A DNA stretch of 59,435 bases from an uncultured Bacteroidales bacterium. Lineage in GTDB: Bacteria; Bacteroidota; Bacteroidia; Bacteroidales; Bacteroidaceae. Below the pieces are notes generated by a model. The model was given only the letters and a program-made list of their open reading frames with translations. It was not told where the DNA came from and did no database searches. Where the stretch lies: the NCBI GenBank assembly GCA_902802265.1, contig CADCLN010000025.1, positions 1-59,435 of the forward strand, written 5' to 3'. A program made the translations under genes and the position numbers. Each line of letters opens with the position of its first letter. The stretch's first letter is position 1. This document shows positions 7,457 to 16,154 of this stretch, piece after piece.

Positions 7457-7494
7457 CCCCGTTTTTTTGTGATGTTACATATTTTTTAAAAGAA

Positions 7495-8565
7495 ATGGGA
7501 AAATTAAACAAGACTATCTTTTGTGTGATTTTTGTCGCCACACTTTGCGGTTGTGGAAATCAAAGTGTGAAAACAGAGGAACTGAAGTGTGTGAACGTGA
7601 TTGTGGCTCGCGATGCCAACGAATTGCCTCCGCAGTCATATACGGGCAGGACCAAGGCTGCCGAGGAAGTGAATGTGGCTTTTCGCGTGGCTGGTCCACT
7701 TTTGCGCGTGTTGGTGAACGAAGGTGACTATGTGCGTCAGGGTCAGGTTTTGGCAGAAATGGATCCGCGTGACTATCAGGTTCAGCTGACAGCAACACAG
7801 GCTGAGTATGAACAGATTAAGGCAGATGCTGAGCGAGTGATGGCTTTGTACAAGGAGCAGAACACGACGGCACAGAATTATGACCGTGCCCGCTATGGAC
7901 TGGACCAGATTACACAGAAACTGAATCATCACAAGAATCAGCTGTCCGACACAAAGCTGCGTGCTCCGATGTCGGGCTATATCAAGACAAAAATCTTTGA
8001 GGGTGGCGAAACAGTGGGGGCTGGTATGCCTGTGCTGGTAATGAGTAGTGCCGGAGATATTGAGGTGGAGATCAACCTGCCATCTGCGGAATATATCCAG
8101 ATGGACAAATACACGGGCTTTTATTGCACGTTCAACATTACGGGCGACACTCGCTATCCGCTGCAAGTGGTTCGCACCAGCCAGGAAGCCAATGCGAACC
8201 AGCTGTACAAGGTGAGCCTGAAGATGAAAGGCGATTACGACAGAAAGAAGATTACACCAGGTATGACTACAATGGTTTATGCTCAGGTGAAGGAGGAAAC
8301 GTCGGGCAACATCCTTGTGCCTGCCTCTGCCATTATCGGGAAAGACACTCAGTCCAGCGTGTTTGTCTATGATGCTGCATCGGGCACCGTGAAGTCTCGC
8401 CCTGTGGTGATTGAGTCGATTAATCCTGACGGCACGGTGACGATTACAGACGGACTGAAAGTGGGTGAAAGGATTGTTTCCACGGGTGCTCATCACGTGG
8501 TGGACGGACAGAAGGTGGAAGTGCTGAAGCCTGCGTCAAAGTCGAATGTGGGTAATTTGTTGTAA
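7495..8565 (+). CDS. RND efflux periplasmic adaptor (membrane fusion lipoprotein)
   Basis: 356 residues from 7495. A lipoprotein signal ends at VATLCGCGN, so the protein is probably anchored in the inner membrane. It has the adaptor order: beta-barrel start and lipoyl half (AEEVNVAFRVAGPLLRVLVNEGDYVRQGQVLAEMDP, in part), a short coiled-coil hairpin (about 100-150), the second lipoyl half (KLRAPMSGYIKTKIFEGGE), then beta-barrel and membrane-proximal domains. It links the inner-membrane pump to the outer-membrane channel. The pump gene follows 21 nt later and the channel gene after that, giving a complete tripartite operon. The substrate cannot be told from sequence. Confidence 0.93.
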   Translation: MGKLNKTIFCVIFVATLCGCGNQSVKTEELKCVNVIVARDANELPPQSYTGRTKAAEEVNVAFRVAGPLLRVLVNEGDYVRQGQVLAEMDPRDYQVQLTATQAEYEQIKADAERVMALYKEQNTTAQNYDRARYGLDQITQKLNHHKNQLSDTKLRAPMSGYIKTKIFEGGETVGAGMPVLVMSSAGDIEVEINLPSAEYIQMDKYTGFYCTFNITGDTRYPLQVVRTSQEANANQLYKVSLKMKGDYDRKKITPGMTTMVYAQVKEETSGNILVPASAIIGKDTQSSVFVYDAASGTVKSRPVVIESINPDGTVTITDGLKVGERIVSTGAHHVVDGQKVEVLKPASKSNVGNLL

Positions 8566-8586
8566 AAACGTAATAAGGAATAAATA

Positions 8587-11500
8587 ATGATGAATTATAG
8601 TAAATGGGCACTTGACAATCGGAATTTAATCAACTTCTTGGTTCTCTGCCTTGTCGTTGGAGGTTTCTTTGCCTACAATGCAATGAGCAAACTGGAAGAC
8701 CCAGAGATTAAAGTTCGTCAGGCGATGGTGGTGACAACCTATCCTGGTGCTTCGGCACATCAAGTGGAACTTCAGGTGACAGACCCACTGGAAAAGTCCA
8801 TTCGCGAAATGGCTGCGGTGGATTATGTGCAGAGCCAGAGTTATGCTGACCTCAGTTTGATTACGGTGGAATTGAAGACAACCACGCCTCCTGGCGAAGT
8901 GGAGCAGGAGTGGGATATGTTGCGCCGAAAGGTGAACAACGCTCAATCGCAGTTGCCTGCCGACGCTTCCACCTCTGTGGTGAAAGACGACTTCGGCGAT
9001 GTCTATGGTATGTTCTATGCCTTGACAGGTGATGGACTGGACGACCGTCAGCTGTCGGACTATGCAGAGTTGATTAAGCGTGAAGTGGCAGAAATTGAGG
9101 GCGTAACCCGTGTGAGCATTTATGGAAAGCGCAATGAATGTATCAACATTGAGATGCTGGAGGACAAGATGGCAAATCTGGGTGTGATGCCTACAGAGGT
9201 GCTGCTAACCATCAGTAATCAGAACAAGACGAGCTATGCGGGATATTACAACAATGGCAATCGGCGTGTACGTGTGACGGTGAACGACAAGTTTGACAAT
9301 GTGGAGGATATTCAGAACATGGTCATTCAGGGACATGAGGATGACCAGCTGCGGCTGAAAGACATTGCCAAAGTATATGAGGGATATGAAAGCGTGACTC
9401 GCAACGAGATGGCTTACGACGGCACTCGTGCGCTGGGTATTTCCATTGCCTGTTCTTCACAGTTCGACATTGTGAAGGTGGGGAAGAAAGTGGAGGAAAA
9501 GGTGGAGGAATTGGAAGGCCGTATGCCTGCCGGTGTGGAATGCGAAAAAGTGTTTTTCCAGCCAGAGCGAGTGAATGCTGCCATCAGCACATTTTTAATC
9601 AACCTGCTGGAGTCCGTGCTCATCGTGGTAGTGGTTCTCATCTTCTTCATGGGACTGAAGAGTGGCATCATCATCGGCACCAGTCTGGTGGTGATAGTCT
9701 TTGGCTCCTTCCTCGTGTTGAAAGGTTTTGACGGAACGCTGCAACGTGTTTCGTTGGCAAGTTTTATCTTGGCAATGGGCATGTTGGTGGACAATGCCAT
9801 CGTGATTGTCGACGGAGTGTTGGTTGACCGCAAGATGGGCAAGCCGAGGATTGAAACTTTGACCTCCATCGGCACAAAGACTGCCATGCCGTTGCTGGGT
9901 GCCACGTTGATTGCTATCTTGGCATTTTTCCCCATCTTCCTCAGCCCTGACACGGCTGGTGTGTATGTGCGTGACTTGTTTATCGTGATTGCTGTTTCTC
10001 TGTTTCTCAGTTGGGTGCTGGCTTTGGTTCATGTGCCCATTATGGCAGACAACTGGCTGTTGCCCAAGAGTTATCAGGGTGGCACGGCTGCTGAAGGCGG
10101 TGATGCGACGGGCAGCGATTTATACAAGGGAGTGGCTTACGATGTGTTGCAGAAAATCATGAGTTTCGGACTGTCGCACCGCTGGACCATGGTGGTGCTG
10201 GCTCTTATTATGCTGGCAGTCAGCGGAATTTCCTATAAATTTGTTGACCGTGCCTTCTTCCCCGATATGGAGTATGACCAGCTCTATATGGAGTATAAAT
10301 TGCCCGAAGGAAACAATTACAAGCAGACGGAGCAAGACCTCATTTCCATCTCTCAAATTTTAAAGAAAAAGGATTACATCAAGCACATCACTGCATCGGT
10401 GGGCGGTGCTCCCAGTCGCTATAATCTGGTGAGAAGCATGCCGACCCCATCGTTGGCTTACGGCGAACTTATCATCGACTTCAATTCTCCTGCCGATTTG
10501 GTGGCACATATCGATGAATTGCAGTCAGAGATTGACCGCTTATATCCGGATGCATACGTGAAATTTAAGCGTTACAACTTGATGTACAAGAAATATCCCA
10601 TCGAAGCCTGCTTCCATGGTCCAGACCCCGCCGTGCTGCATCGGCTGACCGACAGTGCGATGGCGATTGTTCGCCGCAGCGACAAGGTCTATCTGCCTAC
10701 CAGTGACTGGGAACCACTGGTGCCCGTGCTGTCGGTGGACTATAACCAGCAGATGGCGCGTGCACAGGGCTTGTCTCGTTCTGATGTGTCTCTGTCTATG
10801 ATGACCTATACCAGTGGTATTCCGATTGGTAGTTTCTTCGACGGCATTCATCCTGAGAATATTTATATCAAATGTACAGACCCACAGGGTGAAGATGTGC
10901 GCCGACTGACGGGTGTCGAACTGTTTAGCACAATGCCCAACGTGACCCAGTTCCTCAATCGCAGCACTGTGATGCAGCTGATGTCGGGCAACCTAACAAA
11001 GGCAGATATCATCAAAGCCATTACCAAGACAACGCCCCTGCTGCAGGTGGCCAACGACATCGACATCGTGTGGGAAGAACCCGTCGTCTGCCGATACAAC
11101 GGTCAGCGTACACAACGCGTGCAGTGCAGCCCCCGTCCAGGAGTGGGCACAGAACTGGCTCGCCAGGCCATTGCAAAAGAAATAGAAAAGATAAAGTTGC
11201 CTGCAGGCTATTCGCTCTCGTGGGAAGGTGAAAAGAAGGCCAGCGACCAGTCCATGAAGTATCTGTTCAATGCCTTTCCGTTGGCCATCTTCTTGATGGT
11301 ATTGATCCTCATCCTTTTGTTTAAGGATTACAAGAAGCCTACCATTATTTTCTGTTGCATTCCGCTCATTCTGATTGGTGTGATTCCGTCGGTGCTTGTT
11401 TCAGGAAAACCATTTGGCTTTGTCGCCATTGTGGGTGTGCTGGGATTGATAGGTATGATGATAAAGAACGGCATCGTGCTGATGGATGAAATTAATCTGG

Positions 11501-11730
11501 AGATAACTCAGGGAATAGAACCTCGCACGGCACTGATACAGAGTTCCAAGTCGCGCCTGCGCCCTGTAATGATGGCAAGTCTTACCACCATTCTCGGTAT
11601 GGTTCCCCTGGTGCCCGATGCCATGTTCGGTTCGCTGGCAGTCACTATCATGGGCGGACTTTTTGCGGGCACCATCATCACACTTATCTTTATTCCTGTG
11701 CTCTACGCACTGTTCTTCAAAGTAAAATAA
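8587..11730 (+). CDS. RND-family inner-membrane efflux pump (AcrB/MexB type)
   Basis: 1,047 residues, the usual length for the family. Twelve membrane segments are arranged as one N-terminal helix, a large periplasmic loop, helices 2-6 (about 337-500, with FILAMGMLVDNAIVIVDG in the proton-relay region), a helix at about 535, a second periplasmic loop, and helices to the C-terminus (GLIGMMIKNGIVLMDEI). It exports small molecules using proton import, with its adaptor and channel encoded on either side. The presence of IKNGIVLMDE and a second-half porter domain is more like drug pumps (HAE1) than metal pumps. It probably uses the promoter at 7449. Confidence 0.95.
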   Translation: MMNYSKWALDNRNLINFLVLCLVVGGFFAYNAMSKLEDPEIKVRQAMVVTTYPGASAHQVELQVTDPLEKSIREMAAVDYVQSQSYADLSLITVELKTTTPPGEVEQEWDMLRRKVNNAQSQLPADASTSVVKDDFGDVYGMFYALTGDGLDDRQLSDYAELIKREVAEIEGVTRVSIYGKRNECINIEMLEDKMANLGVMPTEVLLTISNQNKTSYAGYYNNGNRRVRVTVNDKFDNVEDIQNMVIQGHEDDQLRLKDIAKVYEGYESVTRNEMAYDGTRALGISIACSSQFDIVKVGKKVEEKVEELEGRMPAGVECEKVFFQPERVNAAISTFLINLLESVLIVVVVLIFFMGLKSGIIIGTSLVVIVFGSFLVLKGFDGTLQRVSLASFILAMGMLVDNAIVIVDGVLVDRKMGKPRIETLTSIGTKTAMPLLGATLIAILAFFPIFLSPDTAGVYVRDLFIVIAVSLFLSWVLALVHVPIMADNWLLPKSYQGGTAAEGGDATGSDLYKGVAYDVLQKIMSFGLSHRWTMVVLALIMLAVSGISYKFVDRAFFPDMEYDQLYMEYKLPEGNNYKQTEQDLISISQILKKKDYIKHITASVGGAPSRYNLVRSMPTPSLAYGELIIDFNSPADLVAHIDELQSEIDRLYPDAYVKFKRYNLMYKKYPIEACFHGPDPAVLHRLTDSAMAIVRRSDKVYLPTSDWEPLVPVLSVDYNQQMARAQGLSRSDVSLSMMTYTSGIPIGSFFDGIHPENIYIKCTDPQGEDVRRLTGVELFSTMPNVTQFLNRSTVMQLMSGNLTKADIIKAITKTTPLLQVANDIDIVWEEPVVCRYNGQRTQRVQCSPRPGVGTELARQAIAKEIEKIKLPAGYSLSWEGEKKASDQSMKYLFNAFPLAIFLMVLILILLFKDYKKPTIIFCCIPLILIGVIPSVLVSGKPFGFVAIVGVLGLIGMMIKNGIVLMDEINLEITQGIEPRTALIQSSKSRLRPVMMASLTTILGMVPLVPDAMFGSLAVTIMGGLFAGTIITLIFIPVLYALFFKVK

Positions 11731-11739
11731 AGGAAAGAT

Positions 11740-13194
11740 ATGAAAATTACACATTATATATTTTCACTTGCAGTAGTCGCTTTCGCATTTGGCAATGGTC
11801 AAGTCGCCCATAGTCAAGTCGCTCAAAAACTGACGCTGGAGCAGTGTCGCGAGCAGGCTCTACAGCACAACAAGACGCTCTCTACAGCCAAACTGCAAAT
11901 CAAAAAGCAGGAAGCTGACTTGAAAGCCATGAAGACGAATTTCCTGCCGAATTTCAACTTGATGGCAACAGACTTCTACAATACAAGCAAAGTGAACCTG
12001 AAGCCAGACCTGAACGGCATTCTTCCTGGCGGAATGGCTGGCTTGAATTCCTTGCTGGCTCAACTGGCAGCGTCACCTGTCTATGCACCGCTGATCACTG
12101 GTTTGCAAAGCTATGCCCAGAACATTCAAATGCCCGACGATTTCTTTGAATTCAAAGTGGGAAACGTCTTTGGGGGTAGCATCATGTTGACCGAACCGCT
12201 CTACATGGGTGGAAAAATTACGGCAGGCTACAAGATGAATCAGCTGGGTGTGCAGATGGCAAATACCAATGTGCGTCTGAAGGAATCGGACGTCTTGCTC
12301 CAAACCGACCAGGCATACGTGCTTTGCATCCGTGCCAAAGAACTCGGCGAGGTGGCACGCAGTTACCGCACTCTTTTGCTGGAACTTCAGAAGAACGTGG
12401 AGGCTGCTGTCCGGCACGGCATGAAGACCCGTAACGATGCCTTGAAAGTGCAAGTGAAACTGAACGAAGCAGAACTGAACATCGTCAAGGCCGACAATGC
12501 CTCTCGTCTGGCACAGATGAACTTGGCGCAAATCATCGGACTGCCACTTACACAGCAGATAGATGTCACCGATTTGTCAGAGTTCTCCGAACTTTCAAAC
12601 TCTTCAGATTATTCTAAAAACACAGGAAACTCTGCTTTGTTTGACATCACTCGCCGCCCTGAATACTCTTTGCTCAGCGACAAGACCGATATGGCCCGCC
12701 TGCAAATCAAACTGACACGCAGCGACTTTCTGCCAAATGTGCTGCTCTTCGGATCGTACAGCTACCTGCACGGCATGAAACTGCTGGGCAAAACGCTCTT
12801 CAAAAACGGTTCTGCCACAGTGGGTGTCATGCTGAAAGTGCCTATCTTCCATTTTGGAGAAGGTCCACAGAAAATCCGTTCAGCCAAGGCTGCCTATCAG
12901 ATTGCACTCTTAGAGCAGGAGGATTTGAACGAAAAGATGCAGCTCGAAGCCCTGCAAGCCAGCAACAACTTGCGCGAAGCCGCATTGGAGATAGACCTTA
13001 CCCAGAAGTCCGTGGAACAGGCCGCCGAAAACATGAGAATGTCGAAACAGCAATACGAAGTAGGCACCGAACCGCTTTCAGACTATCTGGAGTCTCACGC
13101 CAATTGGCAACAAGCCTCCGCCAGTGCCGTCGAAGCCCGCTGCGCCTACTTACTTGCCTACTCAAAATACCTAAAAGCCATTGGTGAACGCTAA
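11740..13194 (+). CDS. TolC-family outer-membrane efflux channel
   Basis: 484 residues with a signal peptide (about 1-26, ending VAHSQ). It contains the TolC-type repeats: LTLEQCREQALQHNKTL at the start of the mature protein, long amphipathic helices in two halves (about 50-75, 190-260, 320-345 and 390-470), and strand regions between them. Trimers form the channel that spans the periplasm and outer membrane for the pump encoded just upstream. Starts 9 nt after the pump gene. The next gene is convergent, so the operon ends here. Confidence 0.93.
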   Translation: MKITHYIFSLAVVAFAFGNGQVAHSQVAQKLTLEQCREQALQHNKTLSTAKLQIKKQEADLKAMKTNFLPNFNLMATDFYNTSKVNLKPDLNGILPGGMAGLNSLLAQLAASPVYAPLITGLQSYAQNIQMPDDFFEFKVGNVFGGSIMLTEPLYMGGKITAGYKMNQLGVQMANTNVRLKESDVLLQTDQAYVLCIRAKELGEVARSYRTLLLELQKNVEAAVRHGMKTRNDALKVQVKLNEAELNIVKADNASRLAQMNLAQIIGLPLTQQIDVTDLSEFSELSNSSDYSKNTGNSALFDITRRPEYSLLSDKTDMARLQIKLTRSDFLPNVLLFGSYSYLHGMKLLGKTLFKNGSATVGVMLKVPIFHFGEGPQKIRSAKAAYQIALLEQEDLNEKMQLEALQASNNLREAALEIDLTQKSVEQAAENMRMSKQQYEVGTEPLSDYLESHANWQQASASAVEARCAYLLAYSKYLKAIGER

Positions 13195-13213
13195 ATGTTG
13201 AACGCCCAGGACA

Positions 13214-13681
13214 CTAAGCTTTCTCCCCAGGCACAACGATTTGCCCCTTGTCGCTGATTACCGTGCCGCGGCGAACAATACGTGCCGGATTACCTGCCAC
13301 AATGCAGTGATCCGGCACATCTCTTGTCACAATGCTGCCGCCCCCCACATACACGTGGCTGCCGATGCGCACACCTGGCATAATCATTGAGCGGCCACCA
13401 ATGACGCAGTTGTCACCGATGTACGTATCACACCACATGCTCTTGCCCTCCAGCGCACCGCGCGAATAGTCATGAGCCAATACCCAAGCCTCGATAAGCA
13501 CGCGGCAATTCTTCCCGATATGTACCCCACGCGGGTGTGCACGGTCTATCAGCGCACTTCTCGATATCTTTGTGTTCTCCCCAATGTCGCATCCGCGCAT
13601 CCGGTGATACGACGTAACGAGTTCGTTCAGTCTTTTCGATAATTTCTGCCTTAATGATAACTTCTCCATTTTTTCAGTCAA
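13214..13681 (-). CDS. Hexapeptide-repeat acyltransferase (LbH family)
   Basis: 155 residues. After a basic helical start the protein is a left-handed beta-helix made of hexapeptide repeats (IGKNCRVLIE, IGDNCVIGGRSMIMPGVRIG), ending in the GGGSIVTRDVPDHCIVAGNPARIV motif seen in WcaF/MaA-type sugar and small-molecule acetyltransferases. It would move an acetyl group from acetyl-CoA to a hydroxyl or amino group. It is only 6 nt from the DUF4886 gene upstream, so the two are co-transcribed. Close to a polysaccharide locus, a role in glycan decoration is plausible. Confidence 0.8.
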   Translation of the reverse strand: MTEKMEKLSLRQKLSKRLNELVTSYHRMRGCDIGENTKISRSALIDRAHPRGVHIGKNCRVLIEAWVLAHDYSRGALEGKSMWCDTYIGDNCVIGGRSMIMPGVRIGSHVYVGGGSIVTRDVPDHCIVAGNPARIVRRGTVISDKGQIVVPGEKA

Positions 13682-13687
13682 AATAAT

Positions 13688-14650
13688 CTAATAACTTAGT
13701 GAATACGGATTTTGGCAGGCTTTGTAGGCACAGTCAATGCAGAGGCTGCGGTTTTCGTCCGTCACGGGGACAGACGAGTCCTCGATGATGGCGGTGGAGG
13801 TCAGTTCCCAGTTTGCCAGCGGATGGTTCACCGTGTTGTCCAAAATGGATATGTTGAATACGGGAGCAAACAGCGTCTGCACCCAGGCCAAGGCAGCAAT
13901 GTGGCGCCCTGTACCGTAACAGAGGTGCGTATAATCGCGAGTCAGCTCCGCAGGGGTATGCAGCGATGTGTTGCGTGCATTCTGGATGGCCGTGCCCGTA
14001 GGGATGATGATGTCAATGCCCACTTTCTCCTGCACATCTTTGGTGGCATTCGCAATCGCCTCCCATCTCTCTTCCCCCGCAAGTCCCTTGTTCAGATAAT
14101 ACTTCGTGCTGTAGGCATGAACCATTTGCCAAGCGAAGCTGATCTGCTCATTCGTGCAGTTAGCCTTGCAAAAGCTCAGCAGATGGTACAGGTAAGGAAC
14201 GTAGGTGGAAAACTGAGGGGCATACGAGCTGTACTGCTGCATCACGATGACATCCCAATCCTGAGCAATTAGTTCCGTCATCGTACCCTTCACCACTGGC
14301 ATCTTCAGTGAGCCAGCCATCAGAGTCAGCGAATCCACAGCATTTGCGGTGATCCGCTCGTCCCAATACTCCAGCGCTGCCCCTCCATGATTCAATATGT
14401 ACACGCAATAATCCTCGTTCTTTATGCTCGTGCCCCCAATGATGTGCTTGATGCAAGCCGTTCCGTCTGTCGTGTAGCTGTTGCCGATGGCCAGCACCTT
14501 CAGGTTCTTCTTCCCGATGGGTAGGGGCGTGTTCTTGATATATTGCAACTCAACACTGTCTGCACTTTCTTTGCTGCACCCCGTCAACACGATGCAACAC
14601 GCTGTAATACAAAGCGCTTTCGATAACGAAATAAAAAATCCTTTTTCCAT
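13688..14650 (-). CDS. DUF4886 lipoprotein, SGNH-hydrolase-like
   Basis: 320 residues from the ATG at 14650, chosen because a lipoprotein signal (ITACCIVLTGCSKES) begins there; an ATG at 14686 would add 12 residues. The protein carries LKVLAIGNSYTTDG (Ser block), a VIVMQQYSSYAP segment and a DYTHLCYGTGRHIAALAW block near the end, the Asp-x-x-His pattern of SGNH esterases. DUF4886 proteins are common in gut Bacteroidales and are thought to remove acyl groups from carbohydrates. It is co-transcribed with an acyltransferase 6 nt downstream. The promoter is at 14722-14715. Confidence 0.8.
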   Translation of the reverse strand: MEKGFFISLSKALCITACCIVLTGCSKESADSVELQYIKNTPLPIGKKNLKVLAIGNSYTTDGTACIKHIIGGTSIKNEDYCVYILNHGGAALEYWDERITANAVDSLTLMAGSLKMPVVKGTMTELIAQDWDVIVMQQYSSYAPQFSTYVPYLYHLLSFCKANCTNEQISFAWQMVHAYSTKYYLNKGLAGEERWEAIANATKDVQEKVGIDIIIPTGTAIQNARNTSLHTPAELTRDYTHLCYGTGRHIAALAWVQTLFAPVFNISILDNTVNHPLANWELTSTAIIEDSSVPVTDENRSLCIDCAYKACQNPYSLSY

Positions 14651-14714
14651 ATTTAAATAATGTAGATTATCTGAGTCCACTGCCATCTTGGGGCGAGTGA
14701 ACTCATTTCGGCTG

Positions 14715-14722
14715 CAAAGTTA
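14715..14722 (-). promoter_or_regulatory. -7 element (TAACTTTG) for the DUF4886 operon
   Basis: TAACTTTG on the minus strand (14722-14715), giving a start near 14707 and a leader of about 57 nt to the ATG at 14650. No clear -33 box. Confidence 0.5.
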
Positions 14723-14819
14723 AGCAATAATTGCCACAGATAATTCCTAAAAACCGATTTTTTTTCATTTTTTTCAAATAGGCTGAACCGAAATCCTTAG
14801 GAAATTGTACTGAAAACTT

Positions 14820-14903
14820 AAAACAACGCCGATGTTTTTAAAAACGTCGTCGTTGTTTTTAAAAACATCGCCCTTGTTTCTATAAACGTCGCCGATGTTT
14901 TAA
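14820..14903. repeat. Array of four imperfect 21-bp units (copy A)
   Basis: Four tandem units of the form AAACAACGCCGATGTTTTTA, each a near-palindrome with an A-rich left and T-rich right end. The array lies in the divergent intergenic region before the polysaccharide locus. A second array with the same unit occurs at 57163-57246. The right flank (14897-14917, GTTTTAAGTTTTT ... TGCAGT) is the inverse of the left flank of the other copy (57147-57167) with one mismatch. Function unknown. Confidence 0.75.
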
Positions 14904-15175
14904 GTTTTTGGTGCAGTTTTGATTTTTGTCTAATGAACAAATTCCAAAAACATGTCGGTTGGTTCTTGAAAAAGGACTGTACTGATGCTGAAAAAGGACA
15001 GTTTTGCCAATTTGAAAGCGAGGTTCTTTGCCGACATGGTGTGTGTATGTTTTTATCGTTGACATTTTAACGGAACCCCGCTCATTTTTAACAATAAATC
15101 CCGCTTTCCTACGTTTTTATAGGTGTATAAGCAAAAAACTTTCAGGTTCATGCCCTTTATGAAGAAATTTTTGCT
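14904..15175. other. Intergenic region without a gene
   Basis: No coding frame is convincing. CATGTCGG (14952-14959) has an inverted copy CCGACATG about 80 nt downstream (15031-15038), enclosing two AAAAAGGAC direct repeats. This could be a structured RNA or chance. Confidence 0.3.
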
Positions 15176-15183
15176 TAACTTTG
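15176..15183 (+). promoter_or_regulatory. -7 element (TAACTTTG) of the polysaccharide/acyl operon
   Basis: TAACTTTG with a predicted start near 15190, about 55 nt before the first gene of the locus. The same-strand genes from 15246 to 26614 have mostly short gaps, so this may drive all of them. Confidence 0.6.
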
Positions 15184-15245
15184 CAAGTTGAAACGTGAAT
15201 GGAAGTGCTGTTGTGACTTCTTTTTCGTAACATTTTTAGTCAAGA

Positions 15246-15893
15246 ATGATGAAAGATATTGCAATATATGGCGCGGGCGGCTTTGGCCGAGAAGTCTTCT
15301 GCCTAATCAATAAAATCAATGCCGTAGAGGCGACATGGAATGTGATTGGCTTTTTTGATGACGGCAAGGAAAAAGGCGCACCCGTGGGACACTACGGCAC
15401 GGTGCTGGGAGGCATCAGCGAAGTGAATGCGTGGCCCAGTGAATTGGCGTTGGTGGTGGCTGTTGGCAGTACTGCCAATATGCTGAAAATCACTGCTGGA
15501 GTCACCAATCCTAAAATTTCATTCCCCAATATCATCCACCCCGAAGTGGTGTTCTCTGACCGCGACTCCATGCAGATGGGGCAGGGCAACATTGTGCAGC
15601 GTGGATCGGCCTTTTCGTGCGATGTCACAATAGGCGATTTCAACGTGTTCAATGGTGGCACGGTGCTGGGACACGATGTGCAGATGGGCTCGTGCAACGT
15701 CCTGATGCCCGCCGTGAGAATCTCTGGTGAGACACGTGTGGGCAACGGCAACTTCTTCGGCATTGCATCGATTGTGCTGCAAGGGCTGAAAGTGGGCAAC
15801 GGAGTCACCCTCGGCGCTGGCAGTGTGCTGCTCACAAAGCCGAAGGACGGCAAACTTTACATGGGCAACCCAGCAAAGAAGACGGAATTTTGA
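15246..15893 (+). CDS. PglD/NeuD/VioB-type sugar N-acyltransferase
   Basis: 215 residues. The N-terminal Rossmann-like domain binds the nucleotide sugar (IYGAGGFGREVFCLI, residues 7-21). The C-terminal half is a left-handed beta-helix with the LGHDVQMG motif; His143 corresponds to the catalytic base of PglD. The family puts an acyl group on the amino group of a UDP- or dTDP-4-amino-4,6-dideoxy sugar. It is the first gene of the locus, and the next genes encode a carrier protein, two ketosynthases and reductases. The donor may therefore be an acyl-ACP or acyl-CoA other than acetyl. Matching aminotransferase and dehydratase genes are at 25370 and 26815. Confidence 0.85.
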   Translation: MMKDIAIYGAGGFGREVFCLINKINAVEATWNVIGFFDDGKEKGAPVGHYGTVLGGISEVNAWPSELALVVAVGSTANMLKITAGVTNPKISFPNIIHPEVVFSDRDSMQMGQGNIVQRGSAFSCDVTIGDFNVFNGGTVLGHDVQMGSCNVLMPAVRISGETRVGNGNFFGIASIVLQGLKVGNGVTLGAGSVLLTKPKDGKLYMGNPAKKTEF

Positions 15894-15923
15894 TTATTAA
15901 CTTTATAAAAACAATTTTAGATT

Positions 15924-16154
15924 ATGAATCTCGAAGAATTTATCCAGAATTTTGCAGAACAGTTTGACGACACAGATGCCAGTGAATTCAAGGCCGGTAC
16001 AGTATTTCATGAACTGCCCGAATATAGCTCGCTGATAGCTCTCTCCATCATTGCCATGATTGACGAGGAGTATGACGTGACGCTGAAGGGTGATGACATG
16101 AAGAGTGCTGTGACCATTGAAGATTTGTTCAACATTGTCAAGAGCAAGCAATAA
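15924..16154 (+). CDS. Acyl carrier protein (first copy)
   Basis: 76 residues, acidic and helical, the size of an ACP. The phosphopantetheine site is EYSSL, with Ser36 in the place of the Ser in the usual DSL; the following helix (IALSIIAMIDEEYDVTL) matches the ACP recognition helix. It holds the growing acyl chain as a thioester. The stop overlaps the start of the ketosynthase gene (16154), typical of coupled translation. Its divergence from housekeeping ACP suggests a dedicated partner for the neighbouring enzymes. Confidence 0.85.
   Translation: MNLEEFIQNFAEQFDDTDASEFKAGTVFHELPEYSSLIALSIIAMIDEEYDVTLKGDDMKSAVTIEDLFNIVKSKQ

Noticed and set aside
7396-7494. N-terminal extension of the efflux adaptor
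   Set aside because: The promoter element TAACTTTG lies inside it, and the lipoprotein signal begins at 7495.
10540-10851. His-rich frames antisense to the RND pump and similar shadows elsewhere
   Set aside because: Produced by codon bias on the opposite strand of strongly supported genes.
14820-14903. CRISPR array
   Set aside because: Units are contiguous, imperfect and palindromic with no unique spacers; no cas gene in the window. The same applies to 43372-43547.
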